Origin: CAVVZJ01 sp963752755
Lineage (GTDB): Bacteria > Planctomycetota > Planctomycetia > Isosphaerales > Isosphaeraceae
Assembly (NCBI GenBank): GCA_963752755.1
Contig: CAVVZJ010000005.1
Span: forward strand, 116,679 to 180,678
Reading direction: 5' to 3'
Length of the DNA: 64,000 nt
Part shown: positions 37,878 through 50,904 of the stretch, in pieces
Layout of the letters: the number at the start of each line of letters is the position of its first letter
Position numbering within the stretch: the first letter of the stretch is position 1
Position numbers and translations under genes: made by a program
The notes under the pieces: generated by a model
The model's input: only the letters and a program-made list of their open reading frames with translations
Databases searched by the model: none
Told to the model about the DNA's origin: nothing

Positions 37878-39397
37878 CAATAGTGTCCGGGAATCCGTCT
37901 TCACAGAATCTTCACTTGCGCTTTTTTGAGAGGTTTGGCCAAGCTGTCTCTTCATGGCGGCGAAGAAGCGATCTCCGAGAGGGGTGCCACCGTCTCAACG
38001 ACCCGAACACATGGGGTCGGAGGAGGCGCGGCTGCGCGACTTGCCGATCTGGCCCGAACAGGTTGTCGGAGCCAAACATATCCGCTCTTTGGAACGGCTC
38101 ATCGAAGGGCTTCGCCCAGAGACACCTCACGGCAACCGAGAACTCTTCCTGGATGACGTCTTTGTCGCCTACCTCTTGGCCTTCTTCAACCCCGCGCTGA
38201 GGACCTTGCGGACCATCGAGGACTTCAGCCAGACCCGGCAGGCCCAGCGACATCTCACCATCAGAAAGCTCTGTAAGAGCACCTTCTCCGACTTCAACAA
38301 GCTGGCCGACCCCACCCTCCTGCAGCCGATCCTCGATCATCTCCGGCGTGAAGTGCTGAGACCGGGGCCGGCCCAGGCCGCCGAGCCGCTGGTCGCGCTG
38401 CACCGCCGGGTCCTGGCCGTCGACGGCACCTTCCTCAAAGCGGCCGCCGCTGTCGTTTGGGCGATCCGCCGTCGAGGGAGTAAAACCGGCGCACGACTCG
38501 ACTTTCATCTCGACGTCGAGACCTGGCTGCCGGAACTGCTGGTCATCCCCAATGACCGCGAGGGCGCGGCGAAGACCGCTCAAGATACGATCACGGCCGG
38601 GGCCATTCATCTCTACGATCGGGGCATCTTCAGCTTCGATCTGATCGCGGCGCATGCCCCCAAGACGGCCGATTTCGTGATGCGAATCCGCGAGCCGGGG
38701 CCGCATGCCCGAAACTCGAAACCGCCGAAACGCGCAAACTCACTCCAGAAGCCCGGGGCGCGGGCGTCACGAGCGATCGCCTGGTGCGCCTGGTGGGCTC
38801 GGACCATCGCAGACCGCCGGATCTGGTCCTGCGCACGGTGGTGATCATCCCCGCGGACGACCCTGAGAATCCGGTCTATCTGCTGACGACGTTGCTCGAC
38901 CTCGACGCGTCGATCATCGGGCTCTTGTACCGGCATCGCTGGCAGATCGAGCTGTTCTTCCGCTGGTTGAAGTCGTACGCCCGGTTCGACCACCTGATCA
39001 GCCACAACCGCAAGGGTGTGCTGCTGAACTTCTACGTGACCGTGATCGGCGTGACGCTGATGTATCTTCACATGGGCCATCGTCCCAGCAAATATCTGTT
39101 CCTCATGATGGGGATGGTGGCGAACGGATCGGCGACGCTGGAGGAGGTCATGCCGATCCTTCGGGAACGGGAACGACAGTGCAAGATGCAGCGTGATCGT
39201 GTCGCGCGGAAGCGTACCGAAAGACCGAAGTGAGCGATCCAGGCCAGTCCGCGCTCTGCGGCCGAGGTCGCGCCGCTGCATGCGCCGCGCTCGCCCACGA
39301 AACGACAGGAGACGACCACCAGCCCCTTCAATTCGTCGTGCTTGCGGATGACCCAACAAGGGGACCCCCTCCGAAACAGGAATCCCGGACACTATTG
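37878..39397 (+). mobile_element. IS4-type element inserted in the IS5 transposase
   Basis: Inverted repeats CAATAGTGTCCGGGAATCC (37878-37896) and GGAATCCCGGACACTATTG (39379-39397), flanked by a 7-bp direct repeat GGACCCA (37870-37876 and 39398-39404). The target duplication and the restored host frame make this a clean insertion. Confidence 0.92.
37954..39233 (+). pseudogene. IS4-type transposase, one frameshift
   Basis: From ATG 37954: VVGAKHIRSLERLIEGLRPE, HRRVLAVDGTFLKAAAAVVWAI (first Asp), HLYDRGIFSFDLIAAHA (second Asp). After about 38700 the frame changes to TPEARGAGVTSDRLVRLVGS, then LLYRHRWQIELFFRWLKSYARF, the Tyr-Arg-Glu-Lys block with the catalytic Glu. One indel separates the halves. 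Confidence 0.85.
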
Positions 39398-40227
39398 GGA
39401 CCCAGGCCAGCGTCCGCTCCACGGGCCACCGCGTCTCCCCCAGGCCCGATTCGTCGTCGATGCCCTTCTCCGGCAAGATCGGCTCGATCCCCAATTCCCG
39501 CAGCCCCTGCCGGTGTGGCTCCGAGTCGTACGCCAGGTCCCCCTGGAGGGCGTCGGGCCGCTTCCGCGGGCGGCCGACCTTGCCCGACACCGCCGGGATC
39601 TTGTGGAACAGCGGCGCGAACTCGGAGATGTCATTACGGTTGGCCGCCGTCCCGCTCACGGCCATGGGGATGCCCGAGGCGTCGGTCAGGACGTGGTGCT
39701 TGCTGCCCGGCTTGCCCCGATCCACGGGGCTGGGGCCAGTGGCCCCGCCGCCGTAGGCCGCGCGGACCGAGGAGCTATCGATCAGCGCCCGCGACCCATC
39801 GATCTTGTCGGCCCCGCGGAGCCGGGCCAGCAGGACTCGGTGGATCCGGTCCCAGGTGCCGTCGGCCTGCCAGTCGCGCAGGCGTCGCCAGCAGGTCATG
39901 CCCGAGCCGCAGCCCATCTCGCACGGCAGGTCCTCCCAGGGGATGCCAGTTTTCAGGACGAAGAGGATGCCCGTCAGGGCGTCGCGGTTGCCGACGGGGG
40001 GGCGTCCCCCCTTGGGGCTCGGCGGCGGCCGGGGCGGCAAGAGCGGGCCGACGACTTCCCAGAGTTCGTCGGGCAGGATGGGCTTGGCCATGGTCGAAAT
40101 CTCCCGGTCACTCGGATCGAGGAGACAACGAGCGATCGGCATGCCGAAGACCGGCAACGCTGGAGGTTTTGTTAGACGCTCTAAGCCCCGGAGGTTCGAA
40201 AGTGCTGTTTCTCCGGGAAACTACTGA

Positions 40228-41516
40228 TTAGGGCGCGCCACGAAATAACCGTCTCACTTGGGTGGTTGAGGGAGGATAGTGTAATTCCACTCCCCGTGGA
40301 ACTTGTCCTTCCTCAGCCTGATCCTCTCCATCTCTTCCTTCGACACCTTGACTCCCGAGGGGTACGAGTTGCGATCCAACTCGCACTTCAGCTCCAACCC
40401 CGTCTCGGTCGTCGTCGCCGCGATCAGGTTGACCACCACCTCATGGCTCACCAGCGGCCGGCCGCGCCAGTTCTGGCTGCTGAACGAGAAGAGCCGGTGC
40501 TCGATCTTGTTCCACTTGCTCGTCCCGGGCGGGAAGTGGTACACCGCGATCCGCAACCCCGTCTCGCTGGCCAGGCGTTGGAGTTCCAGCTTCCAGAGCC
40601 AGACGCGCGACCCGTTGCTCCCGCCGCCGTCGGCGGTGCTCCGTAACCTCTTGGCCCAGGGGTAATGCGTCCGACCCATCGAGTACCACCACCGCCGGAT
40701 GCTCTCCACGGCGAACATCGCCGTCTCGTGGTCGGTCCCCACGTTGACCCCGCCCGCGTTGCGGGCCATGTCAGAGACGCCGTCGGGGGTCACTCGGCTC
40801 GGCCCGGGGATGACGAAGTCATCGACGCGGACCAGCTCCGGCTCACCCTCGGGTCGCCACTCCCGGCCCGCCTTCTTGAAGTCGCCGACCAGCTTCTGCT
40901 TCTGGGCGTCCACCGAGATCACCGGCTCGCCGGCCTTCAGGGCGGCCCGGACCTTGCGGTTGATGTGCTCGAACTGCGCGTTGCGGTCCGGGTGGCTCCC
41001 GCCCTCGATCGCCTTGCGGTTGGCCTGGAGGCTGTAGCCCGACGCGCCGAGGAGGTCGGCGACCATGCGATGGCGGGTGGCGTGCCCCAGCCGCCCCAGT
41101 TCCTCGGCGAGCTTGCGGATGCTCTTGCAGGTCCACCGCAGGGGTGATTCCGGGTCGCCGCGCGTGACCGGGTCGATGAGTCGCTCCAGGTCGCCACGGA
41201 GCGTCGCATCCGTATCCACGGTCCGCTTGCGGCCGCCTCCGGCCCGGCGGATCCGGTCGCTTCTCAAGGCGTCCGGGTCCTGTAACTCGGCCAGCCCCGA
41301 GGTGATCGCGCCGGGAGATGCCGGTGGCGCGGGCGACCCGGGAGACGCCACCGCGCCCGACCGAGGCGGCCTCGGCGGCGGCGAGCCACCGTGTTCGCTC
41401 ATTGAGGAAGGGAGCGAGCATCTCGAACCGGGCCTTGATCTCAGGTTCGGTAGCCATGCGCTACAGGATAGCGGAGTCATCCTGGTTTGCTACGTTTGTT
41501 TCGTGGCGCGTCCTAA
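40228..41516 (-). mobile_element. Second ISAzo13-type element, abutting asnS
   Basis: Inverted repeats TTAGGGCGCGCCACGAAATA (40228) and the near-complement ending at 41516 (TTAGGACGCGCCACGAAACA on the other strand). The right end lies in the last codon of asnS and supplies its stop. It is distant in sequence from the copy at 5305-6638. Confidence 0.85.
40254..41457 (-). pseudogene. ISAzo13-type transposase, one frameshift
   Basis: ATG 41457 starts MATEPEIKARFEMLAPFLNERTRWLAAAEA; the frame changes near 41310 (after ARATGIS) to PGAITSGLAELQDPDAL, then SPLRWTCKSIRKLAEELG, GYSLQANRKAIEGGSHPDRN, ISVDAQKQKLVGDFKKAGREW, STADGGGSNGSR and FPPGTSKWNKIEHRLFSF. Apart from the one indel it is complete. 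Confidence 0.87.
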
Positions 41517-42922
41517 TAGTCCGCATTCCCAGGAGTGCGTGGGAAGGGGATCACGTCTCGGATATTGGCCATGCCGGTAATGTAGATCATGGTCCGCTCG
41601 AAGCCGAGACCGAAACCGGCATGGGGTACGGTGCCGTAGCGTCGCAGGTCGCGATACCAGGCGTATTGCTCTTTCGAAAGCCCCATCTCCTCCAGGCGGG
41701 AATCGAGAACCTCGAGCCGCTCCTCGCGCTGGGAACCGCCGATGATCTCGCCAATCCCAGGGGCCAGAACGTCCATCGCTGCCACCGTGCGGCCATCTTC
41801 ATTCATACGCATGTAAAATGCTTTAATGTCTTTCGGGTAGTTCATCACGACCACAGGGCGGCCGACGAGCGTCTCGGTGAGATAACGCTCGTGCTCAGAT
41901 TGCAGGTCTGCTCCCCAGGAAACGGGGAACTCGAACTTCACCCCCTTGGCCGACGCCGCTTCGAGGGCCTTGATGGCGTCGCCGTAGTCCATCCGCTCGA
42001 ACGACGACCCCACGAACTTCTCCAGCCGCTCGATGCACTGCTTGTCCACGAACTGTGCGAAGAAGGCCATATCGTCGGCTCGCTCCTCCAGCACGACGCG
42101 GAAGAGGGTCTTGAGGAAGTCCTCGGCCAGATCCGCGTCGTCGGCCAGGTTAGCAAACGCGATCTCGGGTTCGATCATCCAGAACTCGGCCAGATGCCGG
42201 GTCGTGTTGGAGTTCTCGGCTCGAAAAGTCGGGCCAAACGTATAAACCCGGCTCAACGCCAGGCAGTACGCCTCCACGTTGAGCTGTCCCGAGACGGTCA
42301 GGCTCGCAGCCTTGCCGAAGAAGTCGGTCGAGAAATCGACGTGCCCTTGCTCGTTCCTCGGCAAGTTCGCCAGATCCAGCGTCGAGACTCGAAACATCGC
42401 CCCCGCGCCTTCGGCGTCGCTCGTCGTGATGATCGGCGTGTGGACCCAGAAGAACCCGCGCTCGTGAAAGTACCGGTGCACCGCCATCGACAGCGTATCC
42501 CTCACCCGGGCCACGGCGCCGAAGGTGTTCGTCCTCGGCCTGAGATGGGCTACCGTCCTCAGGTATTCCAGCGTATGCCGCTTCGCCGCGATCGGATACG
42601 TCTCCGGATTCTCCACCCAACCGACGACCTCAACCCGCGCCGCCTTCACCTCGACCTTCTGACCCTTGCCCTGCGACTCGACGAGCGTTCCCTCCACTCT
42701 CACCGCCGCGCCTGTGGTGATGTGAACAATCTCCTCCTGATAGTTCTCCAACCCCGCCTCCGCCACCACCTGGATCGGATCAAACCCCGACCCATCGCTG
42801 ACCTGCAAGAACGACAGCCCGGCCTTCGAGTCCCGCCGGGTCTTCACCCAGCCCTCGACCGTCAGCCTCGCCCCGACCCCCACCTTCCCGGCGAGGATTT
42901 CCCGGATCGTCACGCTCGTCAT
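41513..42922 (-). CDS. asnS: Asparaginyl-tRNA synthetase
   Basis: 469 residues from ATG 42922 (GGGGGAG upstream). OB-fold anticodon domain (LTVEGWVKTRRDSKAGLSFLQVSDGSGFDPIQ), class II motif 2 (FGPTFRAENSNTTRHLAEFWMIEPEIAF) and motif 3 (GTVPHAGFGLGFERTMIYITGMANIRDVIPFPRTPGNAD). The last sense codon TAT and stop TAG come from the right end of the ISAzo13-type element (GAC TA|T TAG), so insertion hit the very end and was tolerated. Essential and intact. Confidence 0.97.
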   Translation of the reverse strand: MTSVTIREILAGKVGVGARLTVEGWVKTRRDSKAGLSFLQVSDGSGFDPIQVVAEAGLENYQEEIVHITTGAAVRVEGTLVESQGKGQKVEVKAARVEVVGWVENPETYPIAAKRHTLEYLRTVAHLRPRTNTFGAVARVRDTLSMAVHRYFHERGFFWVHTPIITTSDAEGAGAMFRVSTLDLANLPRNEQGHVDFSTDFFGKAASLTVSGQLNVEAYCLALSRVYTFGPTFRAENSNTTRHLAEFWMIEPEIAFANLADDADLAEDFLKTLFRVVLEERADDMAFFAQFVDKQCIERLEKFVGSSFERMDYGDAIKALEAASAKGVKFEFPVSWGADLQSEHERYLTETLVGRPVVVMNYPKDIKAFYMRMNEDGRTVAAMDVLAPGIGEIIGGSQREERLEVLDSRLEEMGLSKEQYAWYRDLRRYGTVPHAGFGLGFERTMIYITGMANIRDVIPFPRTPGNADY

Positions 42923-43480
42923 GCTCTCCCCCGCCCAGCAGCGCGTGGTCGAAGTCGCCCGAACCCGTACCGGTCCAGTATAGACGGCCCCATCCCCGGC
43001 CGCGAGGCGACGCGCCTTCGATCCGGTTGGCGACTTGCGGCTGAGGAGAGATTTGAACCGGACAAAACGCCCTCCGGAGGCTGGAAGTAGGACCATGCGC
43101 GGATCGAGCGACCGCGATTTCGTGAGCATGTTGGGCCTGGTTGCGGCAAGAGACGACTCCCAGGAGGAGGCTGGCCGGCGACCCGCATGTGTTCCGTCTC
43201 GGGTTCGGGGCACCCTGGCGATTGCGGGCCGGCGACTCTGGACGATCGAGAGAGTGACGCTGGCGACAGGGCTCAGCATCGGGACGCCAATCCCAAACTC
43301 AGCCACACCGAATCCATCCAGAGAGACTCGGCGGGAATGGTCTCATACACGAATCCGCTGCTGCTTTCCGATTGGAGCCCGACTCCTGGGGGACAGCCGT
43401 CCCCGGCGGTCCGGACCGGACGACAGCCGGGGGCGGCTGTCCCACAAGTCCCAACCGGACAGCATCAGCAGGTTCGTGTC
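42923..43480. other. Intergenic region with dispersed palindrome, copy 2
   Basis: About 560 bp without a convincing gene between asnS and the first DUF1501 gene. It contains the palindrome at 43390-43443. The asnS promoter must lie at its left end. Confidence 0.6.
43390..43443. repeat. Dispersed palindrome, copy 2
   Basis: GGGACAGCCGTCCCCGG (43390-43406) pairs with CCGGGGGCGGCTGTCCC (43427-43443) with one mismatch around a 20-bp loop. The arms resemble those at 25160-25220. It lies 37 bp past the end of the DUF1501 gene on its 3' side. Confidence 0.75.
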
Positions 43481-44937
43481 TCAGGCGAGGATCTCGGAGA
43501 CGACCCGACCCGGCTGGCCGTCGAGCAGGGAGCCGTCGCCATTGGGGCGGCGGAAGAGGAGTTGGTTGGGGTCGAGGCCGAAGAGTTGGAGCAAAGTCGC
43601 GTGGTAGTCGTAGTGGTTGACGACATTCTCGACGGCCTTGATGCCAAGCTCGTCGGTGGCGCCGTGAACGTGGCCACCGCGGAGGCCGCCGCCGGCCATC
43701 CAGTAGCTGAAGCCGTAGGTGTTGTGGTCGCGACCGGGGTTCTTCTCGTTCTGGATGACGGGCAGTCGGCCCATCTCGCCGCCCCAAGAGACGACCGTCT
43801 CGTCAAGCAGGCCGCGACGCTTGAGGTCGATCACCAGGGCTGCGGACGGACGGTCGACCCGCTGGCACATCGCAGGAAGACTCTTGAGAATGTTGCCATG
43901 ATGATCCCAGTTCTGGTTACCGGTGCAGATCTGGACGAACCGGACCCCGCGCTCGACCAGGCGTCGGGCGATCAGGCACCGCGTGCCGAACTCGCGGCTG
44001 GCGGGGTTGTCGAGGCCGTAGAGTTTGTGGGTCTCGGGAGACTCCCTGGAGATGTCGAGGGCTTCCTTGGCCGCGGTCTGCATCCGGGCGGCGAGTTCGT
44101 AGCTGGCGATCCGGGCGGAGAGATCCTGCTCGCCGGCGCGGGCGGCGAGGTGCTGGCGGTTGAGCTGGTCGAGGTAGTCGAGGTAGCGGCGCTGGGGGCG
44201 CCCTCCAGGTGTGGAGGCGGGTCGAGGTTGAGGATGCGGGGCTCGCGGGGACGGATGACTGTTCCTTGATAGAGCGGAGGGAGCCAGCCGCTCGACCAGT
44301 TTTCGACGCCGAGGACCGGCACACCGCCGGGGTCGCTGAGGACGCAGTAGGCGGGGAGGTTCTGGTTCTCGGTGCCGAGACCGTAGGTGAGCCACGACCC
44401 GAGCGCGGGGCGGCCAGAGGCGATGCGGCCGTTGTTCAAGGCGTTGATCGACTGGCCGTGATTGTTCACGCCGGTATGCATCGAACGGATCAAAGTGATG
44501 TCGTCGGCGACCTCAGCGAGTCCGGGCAGAAGCTCGCTCAATTCCATGCCGCACTGGCCGCGCTTGTGGAATTTCCAGGGGGAGGCGAGGAGCTTCGAGC
44601 TGGCCTGGCCGGCGTTGTCGTACTTGATCTCGCCGGTGAAGGTCTTGCCGTCGAGGCGGTCCAGCTCGGGCTTGGGGTCGAAGAGGTCGTGATGGCTGGG
44701 GCCACCTTGCATGAACAGGGTGATCATTGCCTTCGCCTTCGGCGGCGCGGGCGGGGCCTTGGGCTTGAGGTCATAGACGGGACGTTCGAGGAGTGGCTGT
44801 CGCGGGCCAGTGTTGTCCTCGGCGGCGCGGAGTCCATCCTGATGGAGGAGCCAGGCGAGGGCGAGCGAGCCGAGGCTCAAACCCTGGGCGGCCAGGAAAT
44901 GGCGGCGGGTGGCGGGGCCGAAGGGGTCGTGAGGCAT
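43481..44937 (-). pseudogene. DUF1501 protein, one frameshift
   Basis: ATG 44937: a Tat-like N-terminus (TRRHFLAAQGLSLGSLALAWLL), then KAKAMITLFMQGGPSHHDLFDPKPELDRLDG, DITLIRSMHTGVNNHGQSINALNNG. After HLEG (about 44200) the frame changes to RPQRRYLDYLDQLNRQHLAAR and ends GRDHNTYGFSYWMAGGGLRGGHVHGATDELG. The break sits at a short C run (44201-44203); one more base repairs it. DUF1501 proteins are exported and pair with DUF1553 cytochrome proteins; their biochemical role is unknown. Confidence 0.9.
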
Positions 44938-45005
44938 CGGGGCGTCTCCCTCGTTCTCAAATCATGATCGATGGCAGATGGTCGATGATCGACGGCAGAT
45001 GGCTC

Positions 45006-47648
<2,643 letters not shown>

Positions 47649-47909
47649 GGCGGGCTCCGATCGCCGCCGTCCGGCGTGCCCGAGGCCGGTCCGGGGTCGG
47701 GGGTGGGTGGCGTCTTCCGCGAGGCGGGCGGGGAGGCGTGAGGGTCGGGTCGAGGTTCGGAGAGCTTTCCGCGCAGTATCGAGTTTATCGGTCGCCGAAG
47801 CAATCCGCCTCAAATACATGCGAATCTCGCACCGTGACGCCCGGGAATGAGGGCCTGGCGAGCGGGGAGGGAGGAACGTCAGAGGCATCATCGCGAGAAT
47901 CTCCCTCGT

Positions 47910-49370
47910 TTAGCGGACATAATCCAGGACGCCCGGCGTGTGTTCTTCCGGCGGGAACGATCGCTCTTCGGTTCGCGATTGGGCGAGGCGGTCCTTCATT
48001 CTCGCGAGGATCTCGGGGCGACGACTGGCGAGGTTGGTGGTTTCCGAAGGGTCTTCGCCGAGGTTGTAGAGTTCCTGGGGAGCCCCGGAGCGCGGCTGGA
48101 CGACTTTCCAGTCGCCGAGCCGGGCGGCCTGAACGAGACCGTTCGGGAAGGGATATTCCCAGTAGAACCAGTCGCGGGAGGGCAGCTTGTCCTGACCGAG
48201 GAGGGTCGGGGCGAGCGAGATCCCGTCGTGGTTCGCGGGCGGTTCGACGCCGGCCAGGTCGGCGAAGGTGGGCAGGAAGTCCCAGAAGGCGCCGACCTGA
48301 TCCGACACGGCGCCGGGTTCGATCTTGCCGGGCCAGCGGGCGACCAGGGGGACGCGGATGCCGCCCTCGTAGAACTGGCCCTTGTAACCGCGGAGGGGGG
48401 CGTTGCCGTCGAAGAAGTCGGTCATCCGGGTCCAGGCGCCGCCCTGGCCGCCGTTGTCGGAGGTGAAGAGGATGATCGTGTTTTCCCTCAGGCCCAGTTC
48501 ATCGACCAAATCGACGACCTGGCCAACGTAGCGGTCGAGCCGGCTGACCATGCCGGCGAAGGTGGCATAGGGCTCGTCCGAGCCGATGTAACCGGGCCTC
48601 GGGTCGGGCAAAGGTTCCTCGGGAAACTGGCCGCGGTAGGGCCGGACGGAGTCCTCGGGGACGACCAGCTCGACGTGGGGCAAGGTGCAAGGGATGTAGC
48701 AGAAGAAGCGGCGGCCCTGATTCTGACGGATGAATTTCAACGCCTGGGCCTGGATCTCGTCGGGGGCGTACTGGCCGCGGCGGTGGTCCTCGTTCTTCGG
48801 CAGGGGGTACTTCGTCTCGTTCTGCCAGACGTAATAGGGGAAATGGAAGTGTGCGTGGACCTGGTGATAGAAGCCGAAGTACTCGTCGAACCCTTGCCGG
48901 TTGGGATGGCCGGGCGAGCCCTCGATGCCGAGTCCCCACTTGCCGAAGCCGCCGGTGGCGTAACCGGCCTGTTTGAGGACTTCGGCGATGGTCACGTCAC
49001 GATCGGCCAGTGACCGGCCGCCGCCGTTGGCGCGGACGGGGGTGTGTCCGGTATGGAGGCCGGTCATCAGGGTCGAGCGTGACGGGGCACAGACGCAAGA
49101 ACCGGCATAGAACTGGGTGAAACGCATTCCCTCGGCGGCGAGGCGGTCGATGCGGGGCGTCTGGATCTTGCGCTGACCGTAGCAACCGAGCTCGCCGTAG
49201 CCCAGGTCATCGGCCACGATCAGAACGATGTTCGGCGGCTCGGCGGCCGGGACGACCGAGGGTCGGAGAATAGTCAGGAGTGCCGCGCAGACGAGGACGG
49301 ACCTCCCGAAGAATGGTCGGTCGAGACATCCGAATAATCTTAAGAATGATCTGGAATTCCTGGTTGTCAT
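47910..49370 (-). CDS. Secreted sulfatase
   Basis: 486 residues from ATG 49370, with a signal peptide ending VVPAAEP. NIVLIVADDLGYGELGCYGQRKIQTPRIDRLAAEGMRFTQFYAGSCVCAPSRSTLMTGLHTG carries the CxPSR formylglycine site (Cys in CAPSR) and metal ligands DD; LFTSDNGGQGGAW is the second metal block. It should remove sulfate esters from glycans after activation by an anaerobic or FGE-type maturase outside this window. It lies between the two DUF1501/DUF1553 pairs. Confidence 0.95.
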   Translation of the reverse strand: MTTRNSRSFLRLFGCLDRPFFGRSVLVCAALLTILRPSVVPAAEPPNIVLIVADDLGYGELGCYGQRKIQTPRIDRLAAEGMRFTQFYAGSCVCAPSRSTLMTGLHTGHTPVRANGGGRSLADRDVTIAEVLKQAGYATGGFGKWGLGIEGSPGHPNRQGFDEYFGFYHQVHAHFHFPYYVWQNETKYPLPKNEDHRRGQYAPDEIQAQALKFIRQNQGRRFFCYIPCTLPHVELVVPEDSVRPYRGQFPEEPLPDPRPGYIGSDEPYATFAGMVSRLDRYVGQVVDLVDELGLRENTIILFTSDNGGQGGAWTRMTDFFDGNAPLRGYKGQFYEGGIRVPLVARWPGKIEPGAVSDQVGAFWDFLPTFADLAGVEPPANHDGISLAPTLLGQDKLPSRDWFYWEYPFPNGLVQAARLGDWKVVQPRSGAPQELYNLGEDPSETTNLASRRPEILARMKDRLAQSRTEERSFPPEEHTPGVLDYVR

Positions 49371-49418
49371 TGCGATTCTGCCTGGATCTTCGGTTGCCGA
49401 GTCTCTGAACTTCGGGCG

Positions 49419-50852
49419 TCATCCGAACAGTTCGTGGAGCGGCGATCCGCCCTGGACGATCGGGACGGGCCGGTTCTGGGGATCGGGGAGGCGGAGGTCA
49501 GGGTCAATGCCGAGGGCATGGTAGAGGGTCGCGGCCAGCGATTCGGGGCTGACGGGGTCGTCGATCGGGTAAGCGCCGTCCTTGTCGGAGGCGCCGAGGA
49601 CGGCCCCGCCGCGGATGCCGGCGCCGGCGAGCAATGCGGGGAAGAGGAAGCTCCAGTGGTTGCGACCCCAGCGGGGCGTCGCCTGCGGGGAGCGGCCCAT
49701 CTCGCCGACGGCGAGGACGAGGGTCTCGTCAAGAAGTCCGCGGTCGTCCAGGTCGGCGATGAGGGCGGCGCAGCCCTGGTCGAAGGTGGGCAGGAGGTGG
49801 TCGCGGACGTCGTCGCTGTGGACGTGGGAGTCCCAGCTATAGCCGTCGCAGGAGTCGTAGTGGACGGTGACGAAACGGGCGCCGGCTTCGACGAGGCGGC
49901 GGGCGACGAGGGCGGACTGTCCGAAGAGGTGGCGACCGTAGCGGTCGCGGGTGCGGGGATCTTCACGGCGGACGTCGAGCGCCTCGCGGGCTTCTGGGGA
50001 GGTGACGAGGGAGAGGGCGCGTTGCTGGAAGCGGTCGAAGTCGTCGAGGCGGCGGGAATGGTCGAGGACGCGGCGAGCGGCGTCGAACTGGTCGAGGAGG
50101 GAGAGGCGGTGGTGCATGCGGTCGAGATTCAGACCGGAGGAGGAGGCGAGGCCGTCGATCTGGAAGGTCAGCTCGGCGTCGTCGCAGGGGCGCCAGTAGG
50201 GGTTGTCCTGGAGGTCCTTCTTGTCCACGGCGGTCGTGAGCGGGCTGTAGCGGCGGCCGAGCCAGCCGGGATGCTCGCCGGGGCGGCGGTACTGGCTGGC
50301 TTCCTGCAAGCGGCCGAGCGTGTTGGGCACGACGGCGTAGCTGGGGAGTGGGCGGTTCGAGGCGCCGGGGGCGTGCTGGTCAAGGTACTCGACGACGGAA
50401 CCGATCGAGGGCCAGTCGGACTGGGAGACGACCGGCAGGCCGCCCGAAGTGCCTTTCCAGGGCTGACCGGTCTGGAGGTAGTGGCAGGCGTTGTGGTCGT
50501 TGTAGGGGTGGGTCATCGAGCGGATGACGGCGAAGCGGTCGGAGAGGGTGGCGAGGTTCGGGAGGCATTCGCCGATGAGAAGTCCGGGCGAACGTGAGGC
50601 GATCGGGCGGAAGGGGCCGCGGATCTTCTCGGGGGCGTCGGGCTTGAGGTCGAAGGTTTCGAGCTGGCTAGGACCGCCGAAGAGGAAGAGGAAGATAACC
50701 GAACGGGCGCGGGGGCGGGTTCCGGGCGACTCCTCGGCGGCGAGGAGGCGGGGCAAGGTCAGGCCGAGGAGGCCGGCGCCGGCGGCCTCGAGCAAGGTCC
50801 GACGGGTCAGGCCGTCACAGGCGGCGTGCGGGCGTCCCTGGATCTGGAACAT
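49419..50852 (-). CDS. DUF1501 protein
   Basis: 477 residues from ATG 50852. Tat-like N-terminus (LTRRTLLEAAGAGLLGLTLPRLLAAEE), SVIFLFLFGGPSQLETFDLKPDAPEKIRGPF, FAVIRSMTHPYNDHNACHYLQTG, DRYGRHLFGQSALVARRLVEAGARFVTVHYD and LLDETLVLAVGEMGRSPQATPRWGRNHWSFLF. Intact. It follows the third DUF1501 gene by 52 bp. Confidence 0.92.
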   Translation of the reverse strand: MFQIQGRPHAACDGLTRRTLLEAAGAGLLGLTLPRLLAAEESPGTRPRARSVIFLFLFGGPSQLETFDLKPDAPEKIRGPFRPIASRSPGLLIGECLPNLATLSDRFAVIRSMTHPYNDHNACHYLQTGQPWKGTSGGLPVVSQSDWPSIGSVVEYLDQHAPGASNRPLPSYAVVPNTLGRLQEASQYRRPGEHPGWLGRRYSPLTTAVDKKDLQDNPYWRPCDDAELTFQIDGLASSSGLNLDRMHHRLSLLDQFDAARRVLDHSRRLDDFDRFQQRALSLVTSPEAREALDVRREDPRTRDRYGRHLFGQSALVARRLVEAGARFVTVHYDSCDGYSWDSHVHSDDVRDHLLPTFDQGCAALIADLDDRGLLDETLVLAVGEMGRSPQATPRWGRNHWSFLFPALLAGAGIRGGAVLGASDKDGAYPIDDPVSPESLAATLYHALGIDPDLRLPDPQNRPVPIVQGGSPLHELFG

Positions 50853-50904
50853 CGGACCTCCCCGGCCCCGGCGTCGGGGCCGAAACGCGGCGATGGACGG
50901 GTTC

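Larger units (their letters stand above)
37754..40091 (-). pseudogene. IS5/IS427 transposase interrupted by an IS
   Basis: ATG 40091 starts MAKPILPDELWEVVGPLLPP, with RPPVGNRDALTGILFVLKTGIPWEDLP, ALIDSSSVRAAYGG, KHHVLTDASGIPM and RWPVERTLAWV. After the insertion (39397 to 37878 plus the duplicated 7 bp) it continues HQNRRLRVRYEKRPDIHQAFLTLACIKIC to a stop inside the left inverted repeat. Removing the inserted IS and one GGACCCA copy restores the frame exactly. Confidence 0.88.
37748..40181 (-). mobile_element. IS5/IS427-type element with a second IS inside
   Basis: Inverted repeats GAGCGTCTAACAAAACC at 37748 and its complement ending at 40181; both ends are flanked by TAA (37745-37747 and 40182-40184), a plausible 3-bp target duplication. 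An IS4-type element occupies 37878-39397. Confidence 0.87.
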
